In this document: positions 21,679 to 31,779 of the stretch, in pieces
Layout: every line of letters starts with the position of its first letter
How positions within the stretch are numbered: position 1 is the stretch's first letter
Source of the DNA: Blasia pusilla
Lineage: Eukaryota > Marchantiophyta > Marchantiopsida > Blasiales
DNA length: 64,000 nt
Assembly (NCBI GenBank): GCA_050084515.1
Contig: CM114271.1
Coordinates: forward strand, 20,770,001-20,834,000
Direction of reading: 5' to 3'
The notes under the pieces: generated by a model
Told to the model about the DNA's origin: nothing
The model's input: only the letters and a program-made list of their open reading frames with translations
Database searches by the model: none
Made by a program: the position numbers and the translations under genes

Positions 21679-23285
21679 AAGGTTGCATATGGGCAAACTT
21701 TGTATCCGCGTATATGTCAATGTCTATGGACTTTCGTCAGTCCTATAGAAGGACTTGTGTAATGTACAAGAAGTATAAGAATTGATCTTTTTAGAGTTAT
21801 TTAATGAGTTTGATCCCCAAGAGGATCACGATTATGTGAAAAGAGAGTTTAAGTTGGCATTTATCTTGCAATAGTTGTAGTTAAGTGTGTACAATTCGGA
21901 TTCAATCACTGATCTGTCTATCCTTCTCTCCATTAGTTCCAAGATTTCTTTCCTTGATTCTCTCCAGTGGAATTGAATTCACGCTTAGGTAGATCTTCAC
22001 TCAACACCAAAGAACCTTAGAGAGACCTCAACAAGAAGTTGGCTTCTCCTACTTTCGGAACTCAATCCGTCTAGGCAGGCTACTCTCTATCAAACAGACT
22101 TCTTACAACTTGATGTTGAATATTCTAATGATGAAAGTGTTCTCCTGATCCACTCTTCACTCTACAGACCCAATAAGAATTCTCAGACATATGCATCGCA
22201 CATCAGAATGAAGAAATGAGTTCTTTACTACCGCATCAAGGATGAGAAAGCTTCAAAGTGTATACAAGCTTGAGAGGGTACCACTCCCTTGCTCGGACCA
22301 TTCCTACAATATAAGGACTTCGTGAAAGAATGATAAATAAATTCATGCTTCTTAAATATCTTTCAAGGTTGTAGTAGGTCCAAAGATCTGAAGCGTCTCT
22401 TATGAATCTAGTACCTATTGAGAGTTTAAAACTACCTTGATCTACGGTTCTCTTATCTTTTCCTATGATCGCTATGAATCCGCTGGGCTTAAGTGTCCTA
22501 ACTTCCTATCAGGTCCAAAAAGCCACGCCTCTTCCTAGCCTAACTATTCTAACGGTGTGCCGCTTGAAATCACGACAAGTCTTAGTTTCGCTGCGAAGTC
22601 TAGACCTCTTCTTCTTCCTTTGAGGACGAAGCTCTTCCTCTTGGTCTGAGGACGAAGCGCTGCATTCTTCACGTTTGTTCCAAGTGCTTCGTTCTTCGTG
22701 CTTCACTAAAGAGCAAAGTACTTCTTCCTCTTCTTCTTCATCGTGCTTCTTTCAAGAGCGAAGCACTTCATAAATAGGTTCTTAATAAGGCTTCGTTGTC
22801 TTTTCCAAGCTTTTCTCTGAGTCTTTACACTTAATTACTGCATTTCCCTCTCCTCTAAGGCAAGTCCTTGATTTTCCACCTCTCTGCCTTGTCCTAGGAG
22901 CCTCGTGAGCCACTTCAATACTACTCATTCTTCCAATACACAAACATAATATCTTAAAAAATGATGTATATACAAGCTTTACTTCATAGAGTCTTCATTC
23001 CTTGAATCAAAAGGTGCAAATCTCCAAAATTACAAAATTGTGGGTATCACAACTTGTCCACGTGGCCCCATCCCTCACTTCTTTCTCATTCCCCCCATTT
23101 GCCTTTGTGATCCGCACTTTTTGTTTCTTCTTCCTCTCCCCTCCACTCCATCTCCCCTTATTGCCCCACCCTTTGCCTTCCACCATGAACTATAAGTGTG
23201 AGCCCTATCTTTTGCAATCCATGTTTGTGGGCATGTCCAAACTTGTCCATCCAAGGGACAGATTTGTCCATTTTTTGCAACCATG
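21679..23285. mobile_element. Mutator-type MITE split by a nested LTR
   Basis: The left part, 21679-21757 (AAGGTTGCATATGGGCAAAC...), and the right part, 23052-23285 (ending TTGCAACCATG), together match the whole of the copy at 40465-40759 in inverse orientation. Flanks ATTGGGGAA and ATTGGGGAT form an 8-of-9 target duplication. The element is interrupted exactly at ACTTG by a 1294-bp insertion. Confidence 0.8.
21758..23051. mobile_element. Solo LTR, 1294 bp, nested in a MITE
   Basis: The insertion begins TGTAATGTAC, ends GGTATCACA (TG...CA), and is flanked by a perfect 5-bp duplication ACTTG (21753-21757 and 23052-23056). It contains no coding region, tRNA primer site or second LTR, so it is best read as a solo LTR left by recombination between two LTRs. 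Its interior is rich in GAAGC/CTTC words, and a TAAATA box lies near 22770. This LTR family has no other copy in the window. Confidence 0.8.
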
Positions 23286-23414
23286 ATTGGGGATAGGACA
23301 ATCGACTAGTGTGAAGGAGTATTTCTCTTGGCATGCTATCTATAGTATTGACCACACTCAATGGAGGTTGATTATTGGGCTTCATTTCTTTTGATCGATA
23401 TTTGAGATCCAAAA

Positions 23415-23651
23415 TTGGATCTACCAGCAACTTGGATTGAGGGAAGCTCCATCAGTATCGTCCGTTTTTGTGACTTGTTATTTGCGTCTACCATTCAGGG
23501 TTACCAGAGTTCCCTACCGAGGGATATTTCATTGTTGGGGGCGCAGGACTTGGAGCGGGTAGGGACCATCGACTTGGTCACTGCTCGTTGGCCATGTCAG
23601 AATCAAATCTCCATGTGGCAAGACCCAAGGAGATTGATACACCAAGGGTGA
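23415..23651 (+). pseudogene. Methyltransferase-like segment with PCQ (motif IV) of the Ty3-type element
   Basis: The frame contains IQGYQSSLPRDISLLGAQDL, then GTIDLVTARWPCQNQ, then DPRR. The D-L-V-x-A-x-W-P-C-Q block at 23577-23600 is the motif IV of cytosine-C5 methyltransferases, whose Cys attacks the target base, and the D-P-R-S/R-like word 12-15 residues later also fits that family. The frame ends at a TGA at 23649. Motif VI (ENV) is not visible in what follows, and ~250 bp later the pol region begins on the same strand. This places a DNMT-like domain directly before reverse transcriptase, an arrangement reported for some retrotransposons of charophytes and dinoflagellates. Confidence 0.6.
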
Positions 23652-23889
23652 TTGGGAGAGACACCCTTGGACTTCTTGGGATGTTTTGTAGATAAGCCAG
23701 GAGATGGTAGCCACAGCATCAAGCGTGGTTGCGGGTACTGCACATGGAGATTTGATTTTGCAGTTGGTTGCAGAAGAGCAGTCGAGTTTCGTTGTTCGAG
23801 ACGGGGTTGCACCATAGCAACCACCTACACCCGCGTTGGAGAGTCCTACCATAGTCACGATGGAGACATGGGAGCTTGATATGGGTCCT

Positions 23890-26500
23890 AAGATGACAAG
23901 AGGAGAGCGACGCTGGATACATCGTTTCCTTAGGAGTCATAGGAGTTGTTTTGCATTTAACATGTAGGATTTGGGTAACCTGATGGGTCCAGGGATCCGC
24001 ATTGAGTTTTCAGTGACACCTCGATCTTCCGACGACCCTACAGGTATAGTGACATGGAGAGGGCTCTGATTCAGAGTAGGAGCCTGGACTTGGTTGGAGC
24101 AAAACTAGTGGAGATGTCACATGGAGAGTATGCATTTGCCACTGTCATGCCCGCCAAGAAGGATGTGCATGGCAACAGGACAGATAGGTGGATGTGTGGA
24201 GATTACCGATCTATCAATCAGTGGACAAAGTCCGATAGATATGCCATATCCACTCTTGAGGAGATCTTTGATGCTATTGGGCCTGCAAAGGTCTTTAGTT
24301 CATTAGATCTTCGAGCCGGATACCATCAGCTGCCTATCAGATTGGAGGACAGGCAAAAGACGGCATTTTGGGGCATCAATCCTCACGAGAAGGATTGCTT
24401 GTACCACTGGCGGTTCTTACCATTTGGGTTAAAGAACGTCTTGGATGAGTTTCAAAGGGTCATGGATAGGATCTTGGCAGGTCTAGATGCTGCTAGGTGT
24501 TATGTTGATGACATCCTTGTCTTTAGCGTCACCGTTGATGAGAAGGAGCGACATCTAGAGGAGGTCTTTCGAAGATTATAGTTACATGGGCTGAAGCTAC
24601 ATCCAAGCAAGTGCAATTTTCTCTACGACCAGATTGAGTACTTGGGTCATACGATATACCCAGCTCGTGTTGATGTGCAGCAGATGAAGGTAGAGGTTAT
24701 TTTACCCATTCTACGCCCTACAGATATGAGTCGAGTTCGTGCATTCATGGGATTGGCAAACATCTATCGACAATAAGTCAAGGGTTTTAGCTCGATTGTG
24801 AAGCGGCTGACCTTGCTGACCAAGGTGGATCAGGAGGGGCAATGGGAGGATGAGCAGGAGAGAACATTTCACATGCTCAAGGATAGATTGACGTCCGCGC
24901 CCATATTGAGGATACGATGAGGGGGCGTCCTTTCTAGTTGCATACGGATTGGAGCATGTTCGGGCTTGGAGCCGTGCTCACCCAGCATGACGATGATGGT
25001 AGAGAGTTTTTGGTGGCTTACTCTAGTTGCTCAAACAACGTTGCAGAGGCGAAGTATAGCTCGTATGAGGGTGAGTGCTTGGCTACAGTGTGGGCTATCA
25101 TACATTTCAGATGTTATCAATCCGGAAATCCCTTTACCATCATTACTGATCATCAGCCGCTCAAGTGGTTGATGGAGTCTGATAAGCTTACATGGAAGCT
25201 TGCGAGGTGGGCTCTTTTGTTGCAGGAGAATGATTTCCATGTGGTGCAAAGACCCGGGATGCTCAACCAAGATGCAGATGGTTTGAGCCATAACCCATGC
25301 ATGAGTGAGCGAGATGCGAATGGAGCTTGTTGGCATGGTGAGAGTGATGAGGAGTTGGTGCCAAGATGGCATGCGTCAGCCTATTTGAGCTTGTTGGCTA
25401 TGGAGAGCCAGATTGCTGAGACTTCGATGTCAAGCTCTAATGTAGAGTCCTTAGATCCAAAGGCCGATGAGGAGACGACAAGTGACCGAGACATTCACGA
25501 TGATGGATTGGTCTTGAAGAACCTCCATACTAGAAGTATCGCGAGCACAGTGGGTGCTAGAGAGTGGGATCGGATCTTACAACAAGCCAAACAGTTTCGG
25601 TGAGAAGGCATACATGTGTTGCGAGTGTGGGAGGATGGTAGAGTGCATGTAGTGCCTCATCCTTTGCAGGGAGCACGTTTGGTGTGTCATGCCCACGAGG
25701 AGTTGGGTCATTTTGGAGTGAAGCGGACGTACATCTTGCTCCAGATTCAGTATTGGTGGCGAGGCATGCAGACTGACGTTTAGCGGTTTGTTGCCTGATG
25801 CATGGTGTGTGATCGAGTCCGAGCATCGTTTAATGCTCCGACTCCAAAGCTGCATCCACTTCCGATCATGGGTTTAGGTTATAGATGGATTTTGGATTTT
25901 TCAACACCTTTGCCTTTGACGGAGCGCCATTATCGCTATGAGTTGGTGATGGTCGAGCAATTCTCGAAGTAGATAGAGTTTGTTGCATTTCCTGACAAAG
26001 CGAGTGAGAGAGTAGCGTATGCCTTCCTAGATTGGGTGCTAAGTCATTATGGCACACTAGCTAAGGTGTTGACAGACCAGGGTATAGAGTTCCGTGGGGA
26101 GTTTCAAGCCTTGTGTAATCAGGCATTGATCGACCATCGCACTACTTCACGAGATCATCCTGAGGCGGATGGACTAGCGGAGCGGGTTGTGTAGATGGTG
26201 AAGAGAGGACTACGCAAGTATGGGTTGTAGAGAGGTCACCTAGGAGATTGGGACCTCCAATTGCCGTGGTTGGCGATGGGATACAGATTTAGCATATAGG
26301 CATCCTTAGCGTCTTTCTCATCGTACTTGCTTTTGTATGGTCGAAAACCAAATTTACTTGTGGCCATTCGTCAAGATGTTGGTGAGGAGTTGAATCTTGA
26401 TGACCTTCATGTATGGATACAAGCATGTTCTCAGAGGGCTGAATTATTTCAGAGATTGATGCCCATGGCGTTTGAGAACTTGGCGATTGCAAGCATGGGA
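23890..26500 (+). pseudogene. Ty3-type retrotransposon pol (RT, RNase H, integrase), decayed
   Basis: The region starts with DTSIFRRPYRYSDMERALIQ near 24010. RT (24054-24581) shows VMPAKKDVHGNRTDRWMCGD, SSLDLRAGYHQLPI, FLPFGLKN and the catalytic YVDD at 24501-24512. RNase H (24938-25603) shows MHTDWSMFGLGAVLTQ, YEGECLATVWAI, TDHQPLKWLMESDK and DADGLSHNP. Integrase follows: an HHCC zinc finger around 25690-25820, then the D, D and E of the core near 25895 (LDFSTPLPLT), 26075 (TDQGIEF) and 26163 (HPEADGLAE). Stops at 24579, 24776 and several in integrase make it non-functional. The protein type differs from chromoviruses A and B. No chromodomain is seen; a PHD finger occupies that position instead. 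Confidence 0.9.
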
Positions 26501-26787
26501 ATACATTGAGGTATGCAACTATACGGGGAGGTGGTTATCTACCTACTATCTAGAGGTTTCATCAAGGAGACTATGTCTACTTGCAGCAGACGGCAGCCAC
26601 ATTGTTGGATGTGATTGCATGGTGCACCATCTTGAGAGTGCGTGAGGTTTTGCCATCACGTGTTCTCTTATTGGAGGGACGCAATGGTATGGTTTGGAAG
26701 GACCCTATGCGTAACTGTGCGCCATGTCACCTTCCGAACATTGACAGTATAGTTGATGCGAGCTTAGCAATAGTTCATGCAAGCTTG

Positions 26788-26928
26788 CAATGTATGTTGT
26801 GTGGTTCTGCCCGCGGTGCAGCCACTATCCTAGTCTGTGATGGATGTTCGAGAGGATAGCATATGGCATGTTTGATGCCACCTCTCACTAGGGTTTCTCA
26901 GGGATGATGGATGCATCTTAGATGTACA
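26788..26928 (+). pseudogene. PHD finger at the C-terminus of the Ty3-type polyprotein
   Basis: In frame with the end of pol, the sequence reads CMLC-x11-CDGC-x4-H-x2-C-x(13-17)-W-x3-C: CMLCGSARGAATILVCDGC, then HMACLMPPLTRVSQG, then WMHLRC. This is the Cys4-His-Cys3 spacing of a PHD finger, with the usual CDGC..G.H..C core and PPLT..P.G.W loop. Two stops (26857 and 26905) fall at positions where the family normally has W/Y or D/W. A CAPC pair lies ~20 residues upstream. Many Ty3 elements carry a chromodomain here; a PHD finger would likewise be expected to read histone tails and steer integration. Confidence 0.75.
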
Positions 26929-27111
26929 TAGCGTAGGTAGTTCTACATTCCAATTTGTGTCTATGACATGGATGACAAGAAGGCGACTAACGATGGGGCC
27001 ACATGAGCACCTGCCCTTCTTGCTCTAAGCGTTTGAGAGATGTATGTCATGGTAGGTAGGGAAAGATGGCTATCTACAGTTAGAGGGACCTAACCACCAA
27101 GTAGGAGGGCG

Positions 27112-27224
27112 ATTGGAGATATTTTGGTACTTTTTGTGTAGTTGTTTGGATGTCATGAGTAATCATGGGATCGTGTGTGTTTGTGTGTTTGTGTTCAGTG
27201 ATAGCGATGTGTATGCGCACGACA
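27112..27224. repeat. Orphan 113-bp piece of the short-module LTR
   Basis: The stretch from ATTGGAGATATTTTGG to GCGCACGACA equals the terminal segment of the LTR copies at 27227-27872 and 30127-30765. It lies two bases before a full copy in the same orientation, giving a partial-full tandem next to the 3' end of the Ty3-type element. Confidence 0.75.
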
Positions 27225-27226
27225 AC

Positions 27227-27872
27227 TGTCATGTCTTTTAGGATAGATCGATGAAATCTAGAAGAGCGCCTTTGCCAGTAGTGGAGGACAGACTCAAGAC
27301 GTTGAGGATGACCTACTAAGGCCCTGGAAAAACTTGAGAGAGCAGGTTTTCCCCTTCGTTTCGGCTCATTTGGAGTCATATTGAGGAACTCACTATTTTA
27401 GGTAAGTACCAGTTTGAGTATATGGTCGACTTTCTATTTTTGGTAAATTGCCCTTGATCCCCTATATCAGGTCAAGAGCCAAGGAGGTGACTTGGGAGCA
27501 TAGGTTATCATGGAGAGAGCTTGGGAGAGGGGAGAGGTATACCTCAAGGAGAAAGAGCTTGAGAGCTCATTCTGCCTTTGTTGAACCTCTTGGCATGAGG
27601 CGGCGGAGCTATGGTCTTGCTTGCCTTGTGTGTGTAATCCAAGCCTCTCATTAGGAGAGTTGATTTGGTTTGACATTGAGAGAGAAATGTGAGAGAGCAC
27701 ACATTTGAGAGTTATGGTGTTGGGAGAGATTGAATCTTGATTTAATTGGAGATATTTTGGTACTTCTTGTCTTGTTGTTTGGATGCCTTGAGTTAGCATG
27801 GGATCGTGCGTATTTTTGTATGTGTTCAGTGACAGCGATGTATGTTGTGTACCGATGTGTATGCATAGGACA
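27227..27872 (-). repeat. LTR-like repeat, copy 3 (short 5' module variant, 646 bp)
   Basis: The plus-strand termini are TGTCATGTC and AGGACA; read on the minus strand it runs TGTCCTATGCATAC...GACATGACA, with TG...CA ends. The ~500-bp common half matches copies 1, 2 and 4, but the 5' 130 bp (to CTCCAATTAA) is unrelated to the ~560-bp module of copies 1 and 2. No pol of its own is attached. Confidence 0.65.
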
Positions 27873-27879
27873 GCCGACA

Positions 27880-29140
27880 CGAACTTTATCCATATGCAAC
27901 ATTGCTACAAAGAAACCCAAGAGGGAGACCCATTGGGTGTGTTTGTCCCATGGACGGTAAAATTTGTATTGGTTGCAACCTTGATATGTTCCCATGCAAC
28001 TTGGTTAAATCCCTCTTTATTTTAAATTTAAATGCTTTCCATCGTTATGCCTCCATCTCAATTAAAAAAAAAAATTTGGACATACCCTAAAATAGTCCCT
28101 TCCTCCCTCTTCATCTCTATTACTTAGGGAGAATAGCTTCTTGAATTGCAAACACCTCTTAAATTAATTGACGCATGGCAATAAGGTAGCAAGAAAATGT
28201 TTTGGTAAAACGGAAAAAATATGAGTTTTAATCATTATTGGTCTCATGTATAGCACTAGATACACACTAGTTACTAATAACTAATAATGCATAAAATTTT
28301 ATTTCTTATTTTAAATGCGCTCTTCATAATTAATGGAATCGTGGAAAAATAAACTAGTTTTAGTGAGATATTGCTTCTTGAAAGGAAGGGATTTCTTTTG
28401 GAGGAAATTGCACCTTAGGTATATTTATTTAGTTCATCCTTCTAAAAAAAAGTAAGAAGATACAAATTTATTTCAATTTAAAAATATTGAACCCATGGAG
28501 AGAAAGAAATTTTCTCTTCTTTGCAGGAATAAACATGTTGTCTTCACAACATAATCCCTTCCTCATGGCATTAGAAAGGGATTATGTTGGAATTTTCTAA
28601 CGTAATCCCTTTTATGTTAGAAAAGGGATTATGTTAGAAAATTGGAAGTATGGCATTTTCTAAGTTACTCATCCCCCTCTAGACATGTGTCCCAACTCAA
28701 AAAAAATTCTTTTAAATTTCATATCTCCCATGATAGCTTCTTTTCTTTGGAAATAATTAAAAGTAAAAGTACATTTGGATATTTGTAAAGTAACGTCAAC
28801 ATTTTGAATGGGATTCTGTACAATAATGTACATGGATTTTGTGCGTCGAATTTGGGATCAGTGTAAGTTTTTGCTTAATAGCAGATTTCATATATTTATG
28901 CACGGTTTGGTACTTCTTATGCGGCTTTTGCTTCATTAAATGTATTCACTAATTAAGCGTGTTAAGATTACTAGTTAGGAGTCTCTCTTGTTCTTAAATA
29001 TGCAACTCATATCAAAGATCACGCATACAAAAGTTGGAACCAAAATTTCATGAAGTCCTTTGTTTGTGTCATATTTAATCATCATGAACATTACTTTCAT
29101 ATTGTTGCAAATAACACTTTTAAAACTTCATTTTTTATTA
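27880..29140. other. AT-rich non-coding DNA with a paired hairpin
   Basis: No supported gene. A terminus-like GGTTGCAACCTTG at about 27972 recalls the Mutator-type MITE ends, but no partner was found. Two adjacent hairpins are listed separately. Confidence 0.4.
28547..28643. repeat. Two adjacent hairpins sharing one arm sequence
   Basis: The first hairpin pairs 28547-28560 with 28576-28589 (CAACATAATCCCTT and its complement). The second pairs 28591-28613 with 28621-28643 (22 of 23 bp) around the loop ATGTTAG. The words AATCCCTT/AAGGGATT recur in all four arms, so the pair likely grew by duplication. Confidence 0.8.
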
Positions 29141-29141
29141 T

Positions 29142-31309
29142 TTAACCACATAGGTCAACGTGTATCGTCTCTAGAGGAGCCTTTGCTCTATTGCTGGACT
29201 CTTGTGGAGTTGGTCGTTGGTGTTGCTTGCCCATCATACAAGCTTCACATGCATCCAACACTCCAAAAATTGTTGGTAAATCAGAAACCATGCCAGATTT
29301 CTGCATCTGACTCAGTAAGGGAAAGCTTAGGTGACCAAATCTTTCGTGCCACAACTTACTACTACCAAGATCTGTATCTACACTTGTCGCGAAATCATAC
29401 AACTCGTACATATTTCCACGCCGTATATTTCATCCACTACTTTCCCATTGGCATCCTCAATGACTGCTCCAAATTTCTTAAAACAAACTTGTAAGTCGCG
29501 ATCACATAATACTGCTACTGAAAGTAAATTGCGCTTCAACTCTAGTACACACAGTACGTCAATTAACTTCTTTTCATCTCCTTTTTTTGAGACTAAAGAA
29601 ATTGTGCCTTTCCCTTCTACATAGCACTTTGCATTATTCCCAACTGTAACAACAATGGGCTCTTGCAGAGGCTATAAGGAGCTATACCAATCCTTATGAT
29701 TGGTCATATGCCTATAAGCTCCACTATCGAGCACCCATGCATCTTCACTCTTTGACTTAGTGGAATATTCTACCTGTGTGCAAAACTCTTCAATTGCTAC
29801 GCAAACATCCATCTCCTAGCAAGCATTCTAGTTCTACAGAATTTCTATACCCTCTTTTAGGTCTTAAAAAACCGTTCTTCTCATCCTAACTCCTCTTTCT
29901 ACAATCTTTGATAAGATGACGTAGCTTACCATAATCTAAGAATTTGAAAGCTTTCATTGGAAAAAAAATTTCTTGATATTTGAATTTTAATCATGATTTC
30001 TACCTCCCTGTACGTTGGTAGTAAATGCTGCATCACTTCCCTCTCTTGCTTTGAAGTGTATTTCCTCTTCTACCAACATTGCACTAAATTGTTCAAAAGT
30101 AAGCGACGTGGGTCTTACTTGAGTTTTCACGTCTTTTAGGATAGATCGGTGAGATCTAATAGAGCGCCTTCATGAGTAGTGGAGGACACGCTCAGTAGGT
30201 CGCGGATGACTTGCTGAGGCCCCAGGAAACCTGAGAGAGTAGGTTTCCCCTTCGTTTCGGCTCATTTGGAGCCATATTGAGGAACTTACTATTTTAGGTA
30301 AGTACCATTTTAGTATATGATCGAATCTCTATTTTTGGTAAGTGGCCCTTGACCTCCTACATCAGGTCAAGAGCCAAGGAGGTGACTTGGGAGAATAGAT
30401 TACCATGGAGAGAGTTTGGGAGAGGGGAGGGGTATACCTGAAAGAGAGAGAGCTTGAGAGCTCATTCTCTCTTTGTTGAACCTCTTGGCATGAGGCGGCG
30501 GAGCTATGGTACCTCGCCTTGTGAGTGTAACCCAAGCCTCTCATTAGGAGAGTGGGTTTGGTTTGACATGAGAGAGAGTGCACACCTTTGAGAGCTATGT
30601 TGTGAGATGGTGGAGAGAGAGATTGGATCTTACATTAATTGGAGATATTTTGGTATTTCTTGTCTCGTTGTTTGGATGCCATGAGTTAACATGGGATCAT
30701 GCGTGTTTGTGGGTGTGTTCGGTGACAGCGATGTATGTTGTGTAGCGATGTGTATGCGCACGACAGAATATTCAATGCAGTGACCAAACTGTCATACCTC
30801 GGAGGCAAAATCCTTATGCACCGACGTGCCAAATCTTCGCTAGACTTTGAAATTCCTACGGACGCCATCTGATCTTGAAGAGTCTTGATCCTCATCAAAA
30901 ATTTCTCCACGCTTTCTCGTTCTGAAAATTTCTCAAACATAATCTAATTCTCTAGATTCTGAATCTGAGTCTCATTCCTGGTTGCATACTGATTCTTTAG
31001 AATGTTCCACACCTTAACAACAATGGTCGTAGTCATGACAGAATAGTTAGTTACATTTGTGAAAATTGCATATAGAGCATTAGTGTTTCCATGCCAGCAA
31101 TACTTCACGATTGATATCACCAGAGAAAGATGAACATGCAGAACTCAAAGTAGCTTTTGGATTCAAATCGACCCTTGTGGTCGTCTCCCATATCTTCAAT
31201 TATTCGAGGATAGTTCTCATTTTGAACTTCCACAATGTATAGTTAGACCCATCTAACTTTCCTTCATCCAGCGGAGGAGGGCGAACATAATCTGACGAAG
31301 AAGTAGCCA
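29142..31309 (-). pseudogene. Ty1/copia retrotransposon gag and pre-integrase region, truncated
   Basis: On the minus strand gag starts at 31309 with MATSSSDYVRPPPLDEGKLD, then GSNYTLWKFKMRTIL. It continues with MFEKFSERESVEKFLMRIKT and LARRCIRILPPRYDSLVTAL (30940-30770). After an LTR insertion (30127-30765) it resumes with KTQVRPTSLTFEQFSAMLVE (30127-30000). The GAG-pre-integrase zinc domain at 29142-29411 reads KLWHERFGHLSFPLL, then CEACMMGKQH and ETIHVDLCG. The integrase core, RT, RNase H and 3' LTR are absent: the element stops at 29142. Several stops confirm decay. Confidence 0.85.
30127..30765 (-). repeat. LTR-like repeat, copy 4, inserted in copia gag
   Basis: The minus strand begins TGTCGTGCGCATAC and ends near GACGTGA. 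It is collinear with copy 3, including the 130-bp 5' module. It interrupts the copia gag between LVTALNI and KTQVRPTS, so it arrived after the copia element. I see no clear 5-bp target duplication. Confidence 0.75.
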
Positions 31310-31414
31310 TCTCTTAAGAATTTGTGCAAACACACTAGATCGCCAGATATATAATACTAGAAAATAGATATGAAGAAATCACTAAAGTCTATTATAAATC
31401 TTGGAGATACCAAG

Positions 31415-31777
31415 TGGCCTAGTCCGTCGGTGCGCTCATAGAAGAGCTTCGATAGAACCTGAATATGGAGAAAACTCGACATACGAGAGTGCGCTACCGT
31501 TCCGGCTCTCGACTATTTCACTACTCGGGAAACTAGGGTTTTTTACCTATTTTTGTTTTTTTTTATTTATAAACATCCTATATTGCATCAGGGTCTCGCA
31601 CCCTGATGCAATATAGGGTTAGATAATCCTAGTAACGCTATTTCCATAAACCACCTACGTCATATTACTATGAATCCTTCAACGTCTAAGTCAAAACTAT
31701 CAATCTAGGCTTCTCCTCATACAAGGGGGTTCATCATATTAATGGTGTTGAGAGAAGTGGATGTTAAGAATCCAACA
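31415..31777 (-). repeat. 5' LTR of the copia element, 363 bp
   Basis: Read on the minus strand it begins TGTTGGATTCTTAAC and ends TAGGCCA, two bases before TGGTATCTCC, a degenerate primer-binding site for initiator tRNA-Met. A TATAAATA box lies at about 31565-31572 and a TATA-proximal hairpin at 31577-31617. gag begins ~105 bp downstream. The 3' LTR is missing because the element is truncated. Confidence 0.75.
31577..31617. repeat. Perfect 18-bp hairpin inside the copia LTR
   Basis: CCTATATTGCATCAGGGT (31577-31594) and its exact complement (31600-31617) flank the loop CTCGC. It lies directly upstream of the LTR TATA box on the minus strand, where a structured cis element could act. Confidence 0.85.
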
Positions 31778-31779
31778 CG

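Noticed and set aside
23599-23758. ~20-bp inverted repeat (AATCAAATCTCCATGTG) with 120-bp spacer in the methyltransferase-like region
   Set aside because: Imperfect and lying in decayed coding sequence; considered as a separate MITE, but there are no flanking duplications.
27930-27990. GGTTGCAACCTTG as a further MITE end
   Set aside because: No partner terminus or target duplication could be found, so it stays a word match.
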